From Rhodococcus yunnanensis NBRC 103083 (lineage in GTDB: Bacteria > Actinomycetota > Actinomycetes > Mycobacteriales > Mycobacteriaceae): a stretch of DNA of 64,000 nt. Both the position numbers and the translations under genes were made by a program. A model generated the notes under the pieces. That model had not been told where the DNA came from. It ran no database searches and was given only the letters and a program-made list of their open reading frames with translations. Within the stretch, counting starts at the first letter, position 1, and each line of letters begins with the position of its first letter. The stretch is taken from the NCBI RefSeq assembly GCF_001895005.1, contig NZ_BCXH01000001.1, positions 620,001 to 684,000 on the forward strand, written 5' to 3'. This document shows, piece by piece, positions 1 through 8,521 of the stretch.

Positions 1-1268
1 TCGATCCATCGGCCGAGCAGAACGAGAATCCCGTAGACCATCAGACCTGCCAACACCAGCGACAGTGCGGTCAGGAGTCCGAGAGCCCGGTAGTAGACGA
101 GGCAGTACACGAGAACGAGAGCCAGTCCGATCGCTCCGGCGATCAAACCCGCCTCCAACGACGCGAGTCCCAGAGTGGCCGACACGGTCTCGGCTTCCGA
201 CGAAGCGAACGACAGTGGCAGCGAACCGTACTTGAGCGTGTTGGCGAGTTCGGATGCCGACTGAGCAGTGAACTGCCCCGTGATGGACGTGGCGCTACCG
301 GCAGGCGTCGCACCCTGAATCTGCGGTGCACTGACAACCTTCGAGTCGAGCGTGAACGCCGCCTGCTTGCCGATGTTCGCCCCGGTGAACTGGGCCCAGG
401 TGTTGCTGCCCTCCGAGTCGAAGCTCAGACTTACTTCGTGCCGTGACTGCTGGGAGTTGAACCCCGATGTGGCGTCGTCGATCTGTTGTCCGTCGATGAT
501 GCTCGGGCCGAGCACGTACACCGCAGTGCCATCCGTCGAGCACGCCACGAGCGGCAGCGCCGGATCGTCGTTGCCCTGCAGTGGATCGGGGGCGTTGCAG
601 TCGATCGTGGCCAGTGCAGCCTGCTGGACCTGAGCGTCCTCACTCTGCCGCAGCGCCTTGGCATCGGCGATCTGGTCGGCTGCCTGCTCGGCCTCGGTGC
701 CGGTCGCGGGCGCGGCTGGAGCTTCCGTTCCCGGAACATCCGTCGTCGTGGGGTCGGCGGGCGCAGGCGTCGGATCGACGGCACTGGGATCCTGCGCCGG
801 GAACGGACGCCCCTGCGGTACCGCATCACCGGTGGCAGCAGGAGCTTGAGTTGCGGGCGCCTCTGCCGCGGGAGCCTGACCTGCCGACGGCTGCGCGGCG
901 GTCACGACGGGACGGATGAACAATCTTGCGGTCTGGCCGAGCGAGCGAGCCTGGGCACTGTCGTCGCCGGGAACCGTGATGACGAGGTTGTCTCCGTCGA
1001 TCACGACCTCGGATCCGGAGACACCGAGTCCGTTGACACGGGTCTCGATGATCTGCTGCGCCTGCTTCAGACTGTCCTGGCTCGGTGCGCTGCCGTCAGG
1101 AGTGCGTGCGGTCAGCGTGACGCGCGTACCGCCCTGAAGATCGATTCCCAGTTTGGGAGTCGGCGACTTGTCTCCGGTGAAGAAGACCAATGCATACACA
1201 GCGGCCATCAGCACCGCGAAGACGGCGAGATAGCGAGCTGGATGCACCGATCCGCTGGAAGGTGCCAC
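1..1268 (-). CDS. secD: Protein translocase subunit SecD (C-terminus beyond window)
   Basis: SecD works with SecF and YajC beside SecYEG and uses proton motive force to pull exported proteins across the membrane. The GTG start at 1268 has an AGGAG Shine-Dalgarno about 10 bases upstream. About 422 residues are visible. A first membrane helix spans residues 12-30 and is followed by the SecD motif GIDLQGG (41-47). A Pro/Ala/Gln-rich insertion follows in the periplasmic domain, a feature of actinobacterial SecD. The last visible residues form the start of the C-terminal membrane bundle, so the gene runs off the left edge and secF probably follows. It lies downstream of yajC, separated by a hairpin. 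Identity is secure. Confidence 0.95.
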   Translation of the reverse strand, partial: MAPSSGSVHPARYLAVFAVLMAAVYALVFFTGDKSPTPKLGIDLQGGTRVTLTARTPDGSAPSQDSLKQAQQIIETRVNGLGVSGSEVVIDGDNLVITVPGDDSAQARSLGQTARLFIRPVVTAAQPSAGQAPAAEAPATQAPAATGDAVPQGRPFPAQDPSAVDPTPAPADPTTTDVPGTEAPAAPATGTEAEQAADQIADAKALRQSEDAQVQQAALATIDCNAPDPLQGNDDPALPLVACSTDGTAVYVLGPSIIDGQQIDDATSGFNSQQSRHEVSLSFDSEGSNTWAQFTGANIGKQAAFTLDSKVVSAPQIQGATPAGSATSITGQFTAQSASELANTLKYGSLPLSFASSEAETVSATLGLASLEAGLIAGAIGLALVLVYCLVYYRALGLLTALSLVLAGLMVYGILVLLGRWI

Positions 1269-1401
1269 GGTGTGTGATTCTCCTCTTGGCGATGGACGGC
1301 ATGCGTGGACGATCTGGTGAACGCAGGCGGTGGGTGGTCAGGACACGAAAATCCGAAAAGAATTCTTCGCGAATCGGACGGACCGCTCCCCGGCACGCGA
1401 A

Positions 1402-1430
1402 ACCGCTGCCGGATCAGATCCGGCAGCGGT
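1402..1430 (-). terminator. Perfect 13-bp hairpin between yajC and secD
   Basis: A perfect 13-base inverted repeat (1402-1414 and 1418-1430) has a 3-base loop and lies 18 bases after the yajC stop. On the minus strand it is followed by only two to three T residues. It could be a weak intrinsic terminator or an attenuating or processing hairpin that sets the yajC to secD ratio. The rest of the 180-base gap shows only the secD ribosome binding site. Confidence 0.6.
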
Positions 1431-1447
1431 GACGGTGGGCGGTCGAA

Positions 1448-1843
1448 TCACTCTTTGTCGAGCCGACGCGCTGTCTGCTCGACGGTTTCGTCTGCCGGAA
1501 CCTCGGGCGCCTTCTTCTCGAGCGACGGTGACGTCTCGCCGATCCCGGAGATGTCGTCCGGTGCGGTGAATTCTTCTTCACCGTCGGTGTCCGCGGGTAG
1601 AACCTCACGCACGACAGCTCGCGACCAGGTGGTGACGATGCCGTCGGCGATCTCAAGGTCCACGGTGTCGTCCTCGACGAGAACAACGCGTGCGTACAGG
1701 CCCGCGGTGGTCACGACCTCGTCACCGACCTTCAGTGAGTCCTGCAACGACTGAGTGTCGGCCAATGCCCGCTTCTGCTTGCGGACGTTGAGGAACATGG
1801 GTACGAGCAGAGCCACGATCAGGAGTGGGAATAGCAGTTCCAT
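1448..1843 (-). CDS. yajC: Preprotein translocase accessory subunit YajC
   Basis: YajC is a small single-pass membrane protein that associates with SecDF. The 131-residue product opens with a hydrophobic helix (about residues 2-19) followed at once by a basic stretch (RKQKR). The conserved YajC core comes next, with the segment VGDEVVTTAGLYA. The C-terminal third is acidic and low in complexity, as in other actinobacterial YajC proteins. Its place directly before secD and after ruvB on the same strand matches the mycobacterial order. The roughly 150-base gap upstream holds a short 6-bp hairpin near 1908-1922 and probably the yajC promoter, though no strong hexamers stand out. Confidence 0.9.
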   Translation of the reverse strand: MELLFPLLIVALLVPMFLNVRKQKRALADTQSLQDSLKVGDEVVTTAGLYARVVLVEDDTVDLEIADGIVTTWSRAVVREVLPADTDGEEEFTAPDDISGIGETSPSLEKKAPEVPADETVEQTARRLDKE

Positions 1844-1991
1844 CTTTTACGTCAGTCCTCGAAGTTTCGTTGTCGACTTTGGTGTCGCGTGCTGTGCGCA
1901 CGCTCGAACTCCGCGACGGAGTCCGTGCATGGCACCCAGTGTGCCATTACTACAGTGTTCATCTGCTCGGCTCCCACCGATTATCAGCAGA

Positions 1992-3077
1992 TTATTCGAA
2001 TAAGCCCTGCTGGGACTCGTTGGTTCGGACCGAAATGCCGCCGATTGCCAGATCCGGTGGTGGCACGAGGCCGAGATGCTGCCACGCTGCCGCGGTCGCG
2101 ACGCGTCCTCGCGGGGTGCGTGCCACCATGCCCGCACGTACGAGGAACGGCTCGCACACCTCTTCGACGGTCGCGGGCTCCTCGCCGACGGCAACCGCCA
2201 GCGTCGAGACCCCGACGGGTCCGCCGCCGAAACTGCGGATCAACGCACTCAGTACCGCACGATCGAGGCGGTCGAGCCCGAGCTGATCGACGTCGTAGAC
2301 GACGAGAGCGGCCTTCGCGGTGTCCTTGGTGACCGTTCCGTCGCCGCGGACCTCGGCGTAGTCCCGCACGCGACGGAGCAACCGGTTGGCGATACGCGGG
2401 GTTCCGCGCGAGCGACCGGCGATCTCGGCGCACCCGTCCTTGTCGATGGGAACACCGAGAATCCCGGCCGACCGAAGAAGTATTCGCTCGAGCTCCTCCG
2501 GTTCGTAGAAGTCCATGTGTGCCACGAACCCGAAACGATCCCGCAGCGGACCGGTGAGAGCTCCGGAACGAGTCGTTGCACCGACGAGGGTGAAGGGCGC
2601 GACTTCCAACGGGATCGACGTCGCACCCGGACCCTTTCCGACGATGACGTCCACCCGGAAGTCCTCCATGGCCAGGTAGAGCATCTCCTCCGCCGGTCGC
2701 GCGATGCGGTGAATCTCGTCGATGAACAGCACGTCGCCTTCGACGAGGTTGCTGAGCATCGCCGCGAGATCACCCGCGCGTTCGAGCGCCGGACCCGACG
2801 TCAGACGAAGCGAAGTTCCGAGTTCCTGGGCGATGATCATCGCCATCGATGTCTTGCCGAGACCGGGAGGACCGGACATCAGAATGTGGTCCGGAGTTCC
2901 ACCGCGAAGTTTTGCACCGGTGAGAACGAGCTGGAGTTGTTCGCGCACGCGAGGCTGGCCGATGAAGTCCGTGAGACTCTTGGGCCGCAGGCTCGTCTCG
3001 ACGTCGGCGTCGTCGCCGGTCATTCCGGCAACGACCTGTGACTCCTCGAACTCGTCCTGCTCGTCGTCGCCTGTCAT
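1992..3077 (-). CDS. ruvB: Holliday junction branch migration ATPase RuvB
   Basis: RuvB is the AAA+ motor that drives branch migration of Holliday junctions with RuvA, ahead of cleavage by RuvC. The 361-residue protein has Walker [10 protein letters not shown] at 69-77, Walker B with DEIH at 120-123, and the sensor segment ATTRSG near 168-173. A winged-helix DNA-binding domain forms the C-terminus. The N-terminal 25 residues are an acidic extension. The ATG start overlaps the ruvA stop by four bases (ATGA), so the two genes are translationally coupled. Transcription probably starts upstream of ruvC at the SOS-type promoter. Length and motifs are typical. Confidence 0.97.
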   Translation of the reverse strand: MTGDDEQDEFEESQVVAGMTGDDADVETSLRPKSLTDFIGQPRVREQLQLVLTGAKLRGGTPDHILMSGPPGLGKTSMAMIIAQELGTSLRLTSGPALERAGDLAAMLSNLVEGDVLFIDEIHRIARPAEEMLYLAMEDFRVDVIVGKGPGATSIPLEVAPFTLVGATTRSGALTGPLRDRFGFVAHMDFYEPEELERILLRSAGILGVPIDKDGCAEIAGRSRGTPRIANRLLRRVRDYAEVRGDGTVTKDTAKAALVVYDVDQLGLDRLDRAVLSALIRSFGGGPVGVSTLAVAVGEEPATVEEVCEPFLVRAGMVARTPRGRVATAAAWQHLGLVPPPDLAIGGISVRTNESQQGLFE

Positions 3078-3682
3078 CTGCTCTTACCGAGCGAGGCCAG
3101 TGCCGAACGCAGCGCAGCCGACGTCGATGCATCCGGCTGAGCTGCCAGCACGGAGTCGGTGGCGTCCTCGGCCTGCTTGACGGCGAACCCGAGGCCGGTG
3201 AGCGCCTCGACTATCTGGTCGCGCACCGAACTGCCTGATGCGGCTCCGGGCGAAATGGACGAGCCACCCGAGGAACCGACGATCGCGTCGACCTTGTCGC
3301 GCAATTCCACGATCATGCGTTCGGCTCCGCGTTTACCGATGCCGGGTACCCGGGTCAACGCTGCGAGGTTGCTGTCGGCCAGCGCCGTCCTGAGCGAGTG
3401 CGGATCGAGGACGGCCAGAGTTGCCATCGCGATTCTCGGCCCGACCCCGGACACCGTCAGCAGCAGGGAGAACAGTTCCCGCGCTTCACTGTCGGAGAAT
3501 CCGTAGAGCGTCATCGAGTCCTCGCGGACGATCATGGTCGTCAACAGACGTGATTCGGCGCCGCGGGTGAGGGTGCCGAGAGTCACCGGTGTTGCGTTGA
3601 CGCGGTATCCCACCCCGGCCGCCTCGAGCACGGCGTGATCGAGCGCGATCTCGAGGACCTCGCCGCGTATCGATGCGATCAT
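3074..3682 (-). CDS. ruvA: Holliday junction DNA-binding protein RuvA
   Basis: RuvA forms tetramers that hold the four-way DNA junction flat and load RuvB. The 202-residue product starts with the family signature MIASIRGEV and the OB-fold domain. Two helix-hairpin-helix segments follow: one around VSGVGPRIA and one around [14 protein letters not shown] Ser/Gly-rich linker near residue 145 then leads to the C-terminal RuvB-binding domain ([14 protein letters not shown]). Four-base overlaps join it to ruvC upstream and ruvB downstream, giving a compact ruvC-ruvA-ruvB operon. No unusual feature is seen. Confidence 0.96.
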   Translation of the reverse strand: MIASIRGEVLEIALDHAVLEAAGVGYRVNATPVTLGTLTRGAESRLLTTMIVREDSMTLYGFSDSEARELFSLLLTVSGVGPRIAMATLAVLDPHSLRTALADSNLAALTRVPGIGKRGAERMIVELRDKVDAIVGSSGGSSISPGAASGSSVRDQIVEALTGLGFAVKQAEDATDSVLAAQPDASTSAALRSALASLGKSR

Positions 3683-4293
3683 CGCGCTCCAGCCTCTCTT
3701 TTCGCACGTTCGAGCTTCTTGGCGGCCGCGGCGCGCACCTTGCGCTCCTCGGCGAGGCGCAGTTCGTACTTGCGTTTCTGTTCCGCAGCCATCGCTTCTG
3801 CCTGCGCCATCCTGGCCATCATCGGAGCCCGCCAGCAGTGACAGATTCCGAGGGCGAGCGCATCCGCTGCGTCAGCGGGTGTCGGCGCGGTCTGGAGACC
3901 CAGAATCCGCATCACCATTGCAGTCACCTGGGCCTTGTCCGCGCTTCCGTTTCCGGTTACCGCAGCCTTGACCTCACTGGGTGTGTGAAAGCAGACATCG
4001 ATGCCACGACGCGCCGCGGCGAGCGCGATGACTCCCCCGGCCTGAGCGGTGCCCATCGCCGTCCGGACGTTGTGTTGCGCGAACACTCGCTCGATCGCCA
4101 CGACGGTCGGCTTGTGGGTGTCGAGCCAGTACTCCGCAGCTTCGGAGATTCGCAGCAACCGTCGAGCCAGGTCCATGTCGGCGGGCGTACGCACCACGTC
4201 GACATCGAGGGCGACGACACTGCGACCCACCCCACCCTCGATCAAGCTCAACCCGCACCTGGTCAGGCCAGGATCGACACCCATCACACGCAC
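3679..4293 (-). CDS. ruvC: Crossover junction endodeoxyribonuclease RuvC
   Basis: RuvC resolves Holliday junctions by paired nicks. I place the start at GTG 4293, seven bases after a GAGG ribosome binding site; this gives the usual N-terminus with MGVDPG. An upstream GTG at 4320 is in frame but less well supported. The four metal-binding acids of the RNase H-like fold are visible as D7, E68, D141 and D144. The 204-residue protein is longer than E. coli RuvC because of a C-terminal tail of about 50 residues rich in Lys, Arg, Glu and Ala, probably helical. It is the first gene of ruvCAB and has a LexA-type operator upstream. Confidence 0.95.
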   Translation of the reverse strand: MRVMGVDPGLTRCGLSLIEGGVGRSVVALDVDVVRTPADMDLARRLLRISEAAEYWLDTHKPTVVAIERVFAQHNVRTAMGTAQAGGVIALAAARRGIDVCFHTPSEVKAAVTGNGSADKAQVTAMVMRILGLQTAPTPADAADALALGICHCWRAPMMARMAQAEAMAAEQKRKYELRLAEERKVRAAAAKKLERAKREAGAR

Positions 4294-4331
4294 CCTGCCA
4301 CCTCGAGGATCACGCTGCACACCTTCCGCTT

Positions 4332-4347
4332 ACGAACTGTTGTTCGA
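4332..4347 (-). promoter_or_regulatory. Predicted LexA SOS box upstream of ruvC
   Basis: Read on the minus strand the site is TCGAACAACAGTTCGT. It matches the Gram-positive and mycobacterial LexA consensus TCGAAC-N4-GTTCGA at 11 of 12 specified positions. It lies 39 bases before the chosen ruvC start and overlaps a possible -10 element, where a repressor would block transcription. Damage induction of ruvCAB would fit its role. Confidence 0.8.
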
Positions 4348-4412
4348 TAGCGTATCGGAGGCATCCTCGCGCACCGACGTACGACACCCCCACCGACGGA
4401 AGTTCTCGGTGA

Positions 4413-5168
4413 CTACTCGGCGTCGAGCTCGGCCAGCACCTCGTCCGACAGTTCGACGTTGGAGTAGACGTTCTGCACGTCGTCGCTGTCTTCCAGCGCG
4501 TCGATCAGCTTGAACACCTTCCGAGCGCCGTCGACGTCGACCGGAACGGAAACCGAGGCCTGGAAACTGGCTTCGGCCGAGTCGTAGTCGATTCCGGCGT
4601 CCTGCAACGCAGTACGGACAGCGACCAGATCGGTCGGTTCGCTGACGATCTCGAACGTATCGCCGTTGTCGGTGATCTCCTCGGCGCCCGCATCGAGTAC
4701 GGCCAGGAGGAGGTCGTCCTCGCTCTGACCGTTCTTCTCCAAGGTCACCAGCCCTTTGCGCGAGAACAGATAGGACACCGAGCCCGGATCGGCCATGTTG
4801 CCACCGTTGCGCGTCATCGCCACACGTACCTCGCCTGCGGCACGGTTGCGATTGTCGGTCAGGCACTCGATGAGTACGGCCACGCCGTTGGGTCCGTAGC
4901 CCTCGTACATGATCGTCTGCCAGTCCGCGCCACCGGTTTCCTCACCGGCACCGCGTTTACGGGCGCGTTCGATGTTGTCGATGGGCACCGAGGTCTTCTT
5001 CGCCTTCTGGATGGCGTCGAAGAGCGTCGGGTTGCCCGTGGGATCTCCACCACCGGTGCGGGCCGCCACCTCGATGTTCTTGATCAGCTTGGCGAACGAC
5101 TTGCCACGCTTGGCGTCGATCACCGCCTTCTTGTGCTTGGTGGTGGCCCATTTGGAGTGGCCGCTCAT
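4413..5168 (-). CDS. YebC/PmpR-family protein (TACO1-like)
   Basis: YebC-family proteins have been described as DNA-binding regulators (PmpR) and more recently as ribosome-associated factors that help translate proline-rich stretches. The start at 5168 gives the hallmark N-terminus [14 protein letters not shown] and is preceded by AAAGGGG. The 251-residue length is standard. The family motifs [18 protein letters not shown] and [11 protein letters not shown] are all present. The reading frame is open further upstream, but conservation and the ribosome binding site argue against a longer form. It lies upstream of ruvC on the same strand, as in many bacteria. Which of the two roles it plays cannot be read from sequence. 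Confidence 0.93.
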   Translation of the reverse strand: MSGHSKWATTKHKKAVIDAKRGKSFAKLIKNIEVAARTGGGDPTGNPTLFDAIQKAKKTSVPIDNIERARKRGAGEETGGADWQTIMYEGYGPNGVAVLIECLTDNRNRAAGEVRVAMTRNGGNMADPGSVSYLFSRKGLVTLEKNGQSEDDLLLAVLDAGAEEITDNGDTFEIVSEPTDLVAVRTALQDAGIDYDSAEASFQASVSVPVDVDGARKVFKLIDALEDSDDVQNVYSNVELSDEVLAELDAE

Positions 5169-5256
5169 GCGATGGAGCCCCTTTCGTACTGCATACAAGT
5201 GTCTGCGTAGTTTACGCGTGCGTACGCGCGCCCGACTCCAGATGGCGCGCGCAGGG

Positions 5257-5859
5257 TCAAACCGAGCGCACGAGGTCGACGAACAACCGATGAACCCGCC
5301 TGTCGCCGGTCACCTCGGGGTGAAAACTCGTCGCCATCACGTTCGCCTGCCGGACCGCGACCACCCGCCCCTCGGCCGGACCCTGCGGCACCGTCGCCAA
5401 CACCTCGACCGCGGGTCCGACACGCTCCACCCACGGCGCCCGGATGAAGACGGCACGCACTGGATCTCCGGCGATGCCGGCGAAATCGAGATCGGTCTCG
5501 AAGGAGTCGACCTGCCTTCCGAAGGCATTGCGCCGAACTGTGATGTCGAGGCCGTCCAGGTGCTGCGCGTCGGGCCTGGTGTCGAGAATCTCGGTGGCGA
5601 GCAGGATCATGCCCGCACAGGATCCATATGCGGGCAGACCGTCCTTCAGCCGAGCCCGCAGCGGTTCCAGTAGATCGAACACCGACAGCAGAGTGCTCAT
5701 CGTCGTCGACTCGCCACCGGGAATGATCACACCGTCGACGGCGTCGAGTTCGGTCGGCCGACGGATTCCGATTCCGCGTGCGCCGCTGGCCTCGAGCGCA
5801 GCGAGGTGCTCGCGGACATCACCCTGCAGCGCGAGCACGCCGATCGTGGGCTCGCTCAC
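5257..5859 (-). CDS. pdxT: Pyridoxal 5'-phosphate synthase glutaminase subunit PdxT
   Basis: PdxT hydrolyses glutamine and channels ammonia to PdxS for synthesis of pyridoxal phosphate. The 200-residue protein begins at GTG 5859, whose GTGA overlaps the tesB stop by four bases. It carries the class I glutaminase triad: C81 in YGSCAGM, H180 and E182 in SFHPEVTGD, plus the oxyanion segment PGGEST near 48-52. The frame is open far upstream inside tesB in another frame, which is a shadow. Its partner pdxS lies 1.6 kb upstream on the same strand, separated by tesB and by a gene on the opposite strand. Confidence 0.95.
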   Translation of the reverse strand: MSEPTIGVLALQGDVREHLAALEASGARGIGIRRPTELDAVDGVIIPGGESTTMSTLLSVFDLLEPLRARLKDGLPAYGSCAGMILLATEILDTRPDAQHLDGLDITVRRNAFGRQVDSFETDLDFAGIAGDPVRAVFIRAPWVERVGPAVEVLATVPQGPAEGRVVAVRQANVMATSFHPEVTGDRRVHRLFVDLVRSV

Positions 5860-6707
5860 GACGGGGTGAACGGGTCGGAGACGGTCTTGGTCGTGTCGCG
5901 CTCGATGCGCATCAGTCCCTCCTGGACGACAGCTGCCACCATGTTGCCTTCGATGTCGAATATTCGGCCCTGTGCCAGTGCTCGACCGAAGTCGGCAGAC
6001 GGCGACGTCTGGTCGTACAACAACCATTCGTCCGCGCGGAACGGCCGAAGAAACCACAGTGCGTGATCCAGCGACGCCGTCTGCGTCACCACACCGGGGT
6101 GCGGAACCCTGGCCGAGCTGATGAGCGTCATGTCCGACATGTACGCGAGCGCGCAGACATGGAACACCTGGCTGTCGGGCAGACGGTCTCGGTAGCGGAA
6201 CCACACACGCTGCTGAGCTGCGAAGGTGGAGTGCTTGTCGGTCTGTTCCGGCGGAATACGCCGGATGTCCCATTCCTTCCACTCCTCGTAGTAGGAATTG
6301 TCGTAATCGGGCAGCTCACGTGGGTCGGGAAGATTTTCCGGTGCGATGGTTTTCGGCATCGTGTCCTGATGCGAAATTCCGTCGTCCTCCACGTGGAACG
6401 ACGCCGACATCGTGAAGATCGCCTGACCGTCCTGGATTCCTGTCACACGACGCGTACAGAACGACCTACCATCGCGCAGTCGATCGACCAGGTAGACGGT
6501 CGGCTCCGTCGGGTTTCCCGGCCGGATGAAATAGCCGTGGAGGGAATGGACGCGGAACTCCGCGGCGACAGTGCTGACTGCCGACACGAGCGCCTGTCCT
6601 GCAACCTGCCCACCGAAGGTGCGCTGAAGCAGACTGGGAAATGTCCTGCCTCGAAAGATGTCGTTCTCGATGCGCTCGAGTTCGAGAATGTCCTCGATAC
6701 TGGCCAT
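5856..6707 (-). CDS. tesB: Acyl-CoA thioesterase II
   Basis: TesB-type thioesterases hydrolyse medium- and long-chain acyl-CoA esters to free fatty acid and CoA in the cytoplasm. The 283-residue protein has the double hot-dog layout. An N-terminal half carries [13 protein letters not shown] and the [11 protein letters not shown] segment, and a C-terminal half carries the [12 protein letters not shown] segment with its conserved Asp-His. A good ribosome binding site (AAAGGTG) precedes ATG 6707. It is coupled to pdxT by a four-base overlap, an arrangement also seen in mycobacteria although the two functions are not obviously linked. Upstream it diverges from the gene at 6763 across 55 bases. 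Confidence 0.94.
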   Translation of the reverse strand: MASIEDILELERIENDIFRGRTFPSLLQRTFGGQVAGQALVSAVSTVAAEFRVHSLHGYFIRPGNPTEPTVYLVDRLRDGRSFCTRRVTGIQDGQAIFTMSASFHVEDDGISHQDTMPKTIAPENLPDPRELPDYDNSYYEEWKEWDIRRIPPEQTDKHSTFAAQQRVWFRYRDRLPDSQVFHVCALAYMSDMTLISSARVPHPGVVTQTASLDHALWFLRPFRADEWLLYDQTSPSADFGRALAQGRIFDIEGNMVAAVVQEGLMRIERDTTKTVSDPFTPS

Positions 6708-6762
6708 GGTTCACCTTTCTCGTAACTCACGCTGAAGGCTAACAACCGGGAATCCAGGCAAG

Positions 6763-7410
6763 ATGGGCGCCGTGGCTGCCGTCGAACCGATATTCCCCAA
6801 CCGTCTGACCTCGTCGATCCTCGAACGCACCCCACGCGGCGAGCGCGCAATCGTCGTCGTCGACGGAGCTGATGCAGCCGATCCGGTCGAGTTCGCGGTA
6901 CGTCTGCGCGATCGAGCCGCTGCTGAAGGGCGCTCGGCGACTGTCGTCGATCTACACGACTACGTGCGTCCTGCGTCGTTGCGTTTCGAGTACTCGCGCA
7001 CCGACGAACTGTCGTACCGCACCGCCTGGTTCGATTTCGATGCGCTCGACCGAGAAGTGGTCGCTCCGATGCGCGCAGGCGGCCGCGGAAGCTTCCTACC
7101 GAGACTGTGGGACGAAGCCTCGGACCGGTCCGCACGATCACGGCTGGTCGAGGCGGCGCCCGATCATCTTCTCGTCCTGGCAGGACCGACGCTTCTCGGA
7201 CGTGTGGACTCCGCCGCGGTCGTCGTCCATCTGCTGCTCAGCGAGGGAGCACTTCGCCGGCGTACCTCCGAGTCCGACCGGTGGACCGTCGAGCCGCTCA
7301 TGCAGTACTACCGCGACAGCACAGCCGAACCCGACATCACCGTTCGATGGGATCACCCCGACCGTCCCGCAGTCGTCACACCCTCGGTCTCACGCGCCGC
7401 ATACCGGTGA
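6763..7410 (+). CDS. Uridine-kinase-like protein lacking a P-loop
   Basis: The 215-residue product looks like an actinobacterial uridine kinase-family protein. The N-terminal strand ERAIVVVDGADAAD sits where a kinase would have VDGxxGAGKTT, but the GxxxxGK[ST] P-loop is missing. The ending DITVRWDHPDRPAV matches the family's usual C-terminal strand. Other kinase-like cues are the central FDFDALDREV segment and a basic LRRR stretch. It is probably a pseudoenzyme or uses another nucleotide site. It is transcribed against tesB and pdxS and ends in a hairpin shared with pdxS. GTG 6772 is an alternative start. The exact function is unknown to me. Confidence 0.7.
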   Translation: MGAVAAVEPIFPNRLTSSILERTPRGERAIVVVDGADAADPVEFAVRLRDRAAAEGRSATVVDLHDYVRPASLRFEYSRTDELSYRTAWFDFDALDREVVAPMRAGGRGSFLPRLWDEASDRSARSRLVEAAPDHLLVLAGPTLLGRVDSAAVVVHLLLSEGALRRRTSESDRWTVEPLMQYYRDSTAEPDITVRWDHPDRPAVVTPSVSRAAYR

Positions 7411-7434
7411 GAGCGCGGACGACCGCGCTCTCAC
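7407..7434. terminator. Bidirectional hairpin between convergent genes
   Basis: A perfect 12-bp stem (7407-7418 with 7423-7434) and a 4-base loop sit between the kinase-like gene (stop codon inside the left arm) and the pdxS stop at 7442. There is no clear T-tract on either side, as is common in GC-rich actinobacteria. It can serve both strands. Confidence 0.7.
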
Positions 7435-7441
7435 CCTCGCA

Positions 7442-8377
7442 TCACCAGCCGCGCTCGGCCAAGCGGTGTCCGACCGGAAGGTCGTCGACGTTGATGCCGA
7501 CCATCGCCTCGCCGAGCCCCCTGGACACCTTGGCGAGAACGTCCGGGTCGTCGTAGAACGTCGTAGCCTTGACGATCGCCTCGGCGCGTTCCTTCGGATT
7601 GCCGGACTTGAAGATTCCCGAACCGACGAAGACGCCCTCGGCACCGAGCTGCATCATCATCGCCGCGTCTGCCGGAGTGGCGATACCGCCCGCGGTGAAC
7701 AGCGTGACGGGAAGTTTTCCGGCCTTTGCGACCTCGACCACGAGGTCGTACGGTGCCTGCAGCTCCTTGGCTGCGACGTACAGCTCGTCCTCGGGAAGCG
7801 AGGTGAGTCGACGGATCTCGTCGCGGATCTTGCGCATGTGGGTGGTGGCGTTGGAGACGTCACCCGTACCTGCCTCACCCTTCGAACGAATCATCGCCGC
7901 GCCCTCGGTGATTCGACGAAGCGCCTCGCCGAGGTTGGTCGCGCCGCAGACGAACGGGGCAGTGAAGTTCCACTTGTCGATGTGGTTGGCGTAATCGGCC
8001 GGAGTCAACACCTCGGACTCGTCGATGTAGTCGACGCCGAGGCTCTGCAGGATCTGGGCCTCGACGAAGTGCCCGATGCGCGCCTTCGCCATCACGGGAA
8101 TCGACACCGTCGCGATGATGCTGTCGATCATGTCCGGATCACTCATCCGCGACACGCCACCCTGCGCCCGGATATCTGCCGGGACCCGCTCGAGCGCCAT
8201 CACCGCGACGGCTCCCGCGTCCTCGGCGATCTTGGCCTGCTCTGCGGTGACGACATCCATGATCACGCCACCCTTGAGCATCTCGGCCATACCGCGCTTG
8301 ACGCGGGCGGTCCCGGTTCCGGGCTGCGACACCGCGTCGTGTGAACCGCTGTTGTCGGTGACGATGGGGGTGCTCAC
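7442..8377 (-). CDS. pdxS: Pyridoxal 5'-phosphate synthase lyase subunit PdxS
   Basis: PdxS condenses ribose 5-phosphate, glyceraldehyde 3-phosphate and ammonia from PdxT into pyridoxal phosphate. The start is GTG 8377, seven bases after AGGAG, although the frame stays open further upstream. The 311-residue (beta/alpha)8 protein has D41 (VIMDV), the first catalytic lysine K98 in [10 protein letters not shown] and the second, K166, in SKGEAGTG. The phosphate-binding loop VPAAD is seen as [10 protein letters not shown]. It follows the Nudix gene by 144 bases on the same strand, so it may have its own promoter or continue the PIM operon transcript. Confidence 0.96.
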   Translation of the reverse strand: MSTPIVTDNSGSHDAVSQPGTGTARVKRGMAEMLKGGVIMDVVTAEQAKIAEDAGAVAVMALERVPADIRAQGGVSRMSDPDMIDSIIATVSIPVMAKARIGHFVEAQILQSLGVDYIDESEVLTPADYANHIDKWNFTAPFVCGATNLGEALRRITEGAAMIRSKGEAGTGDVSNATTHMRKIRDEIRRLTSLPEDELYVAAKELQAPYDLVVEVAKAGKLPVTLFTAGGIATPADAAMMMQLGAEGVFVGSGIFKSGNPKERAEAIVKATTFYDDPDVLAKVSRGLGEAMVGINVDDLPVGHRLAERGW

Positions 8378-8521
8378 GAGAAACTCCTGTGTTCTTTTCG
8401 CTGATTCGAAGAAGCTGGTTCGGACGAAGAATTCGGGTCGATCGTAGGCGCCGCACCGCGTCCATCCCATAACCAATCGGCAAGTGCTGGACTGCAGTGA
8501 AGCCGATCACATCCGCTGCAC

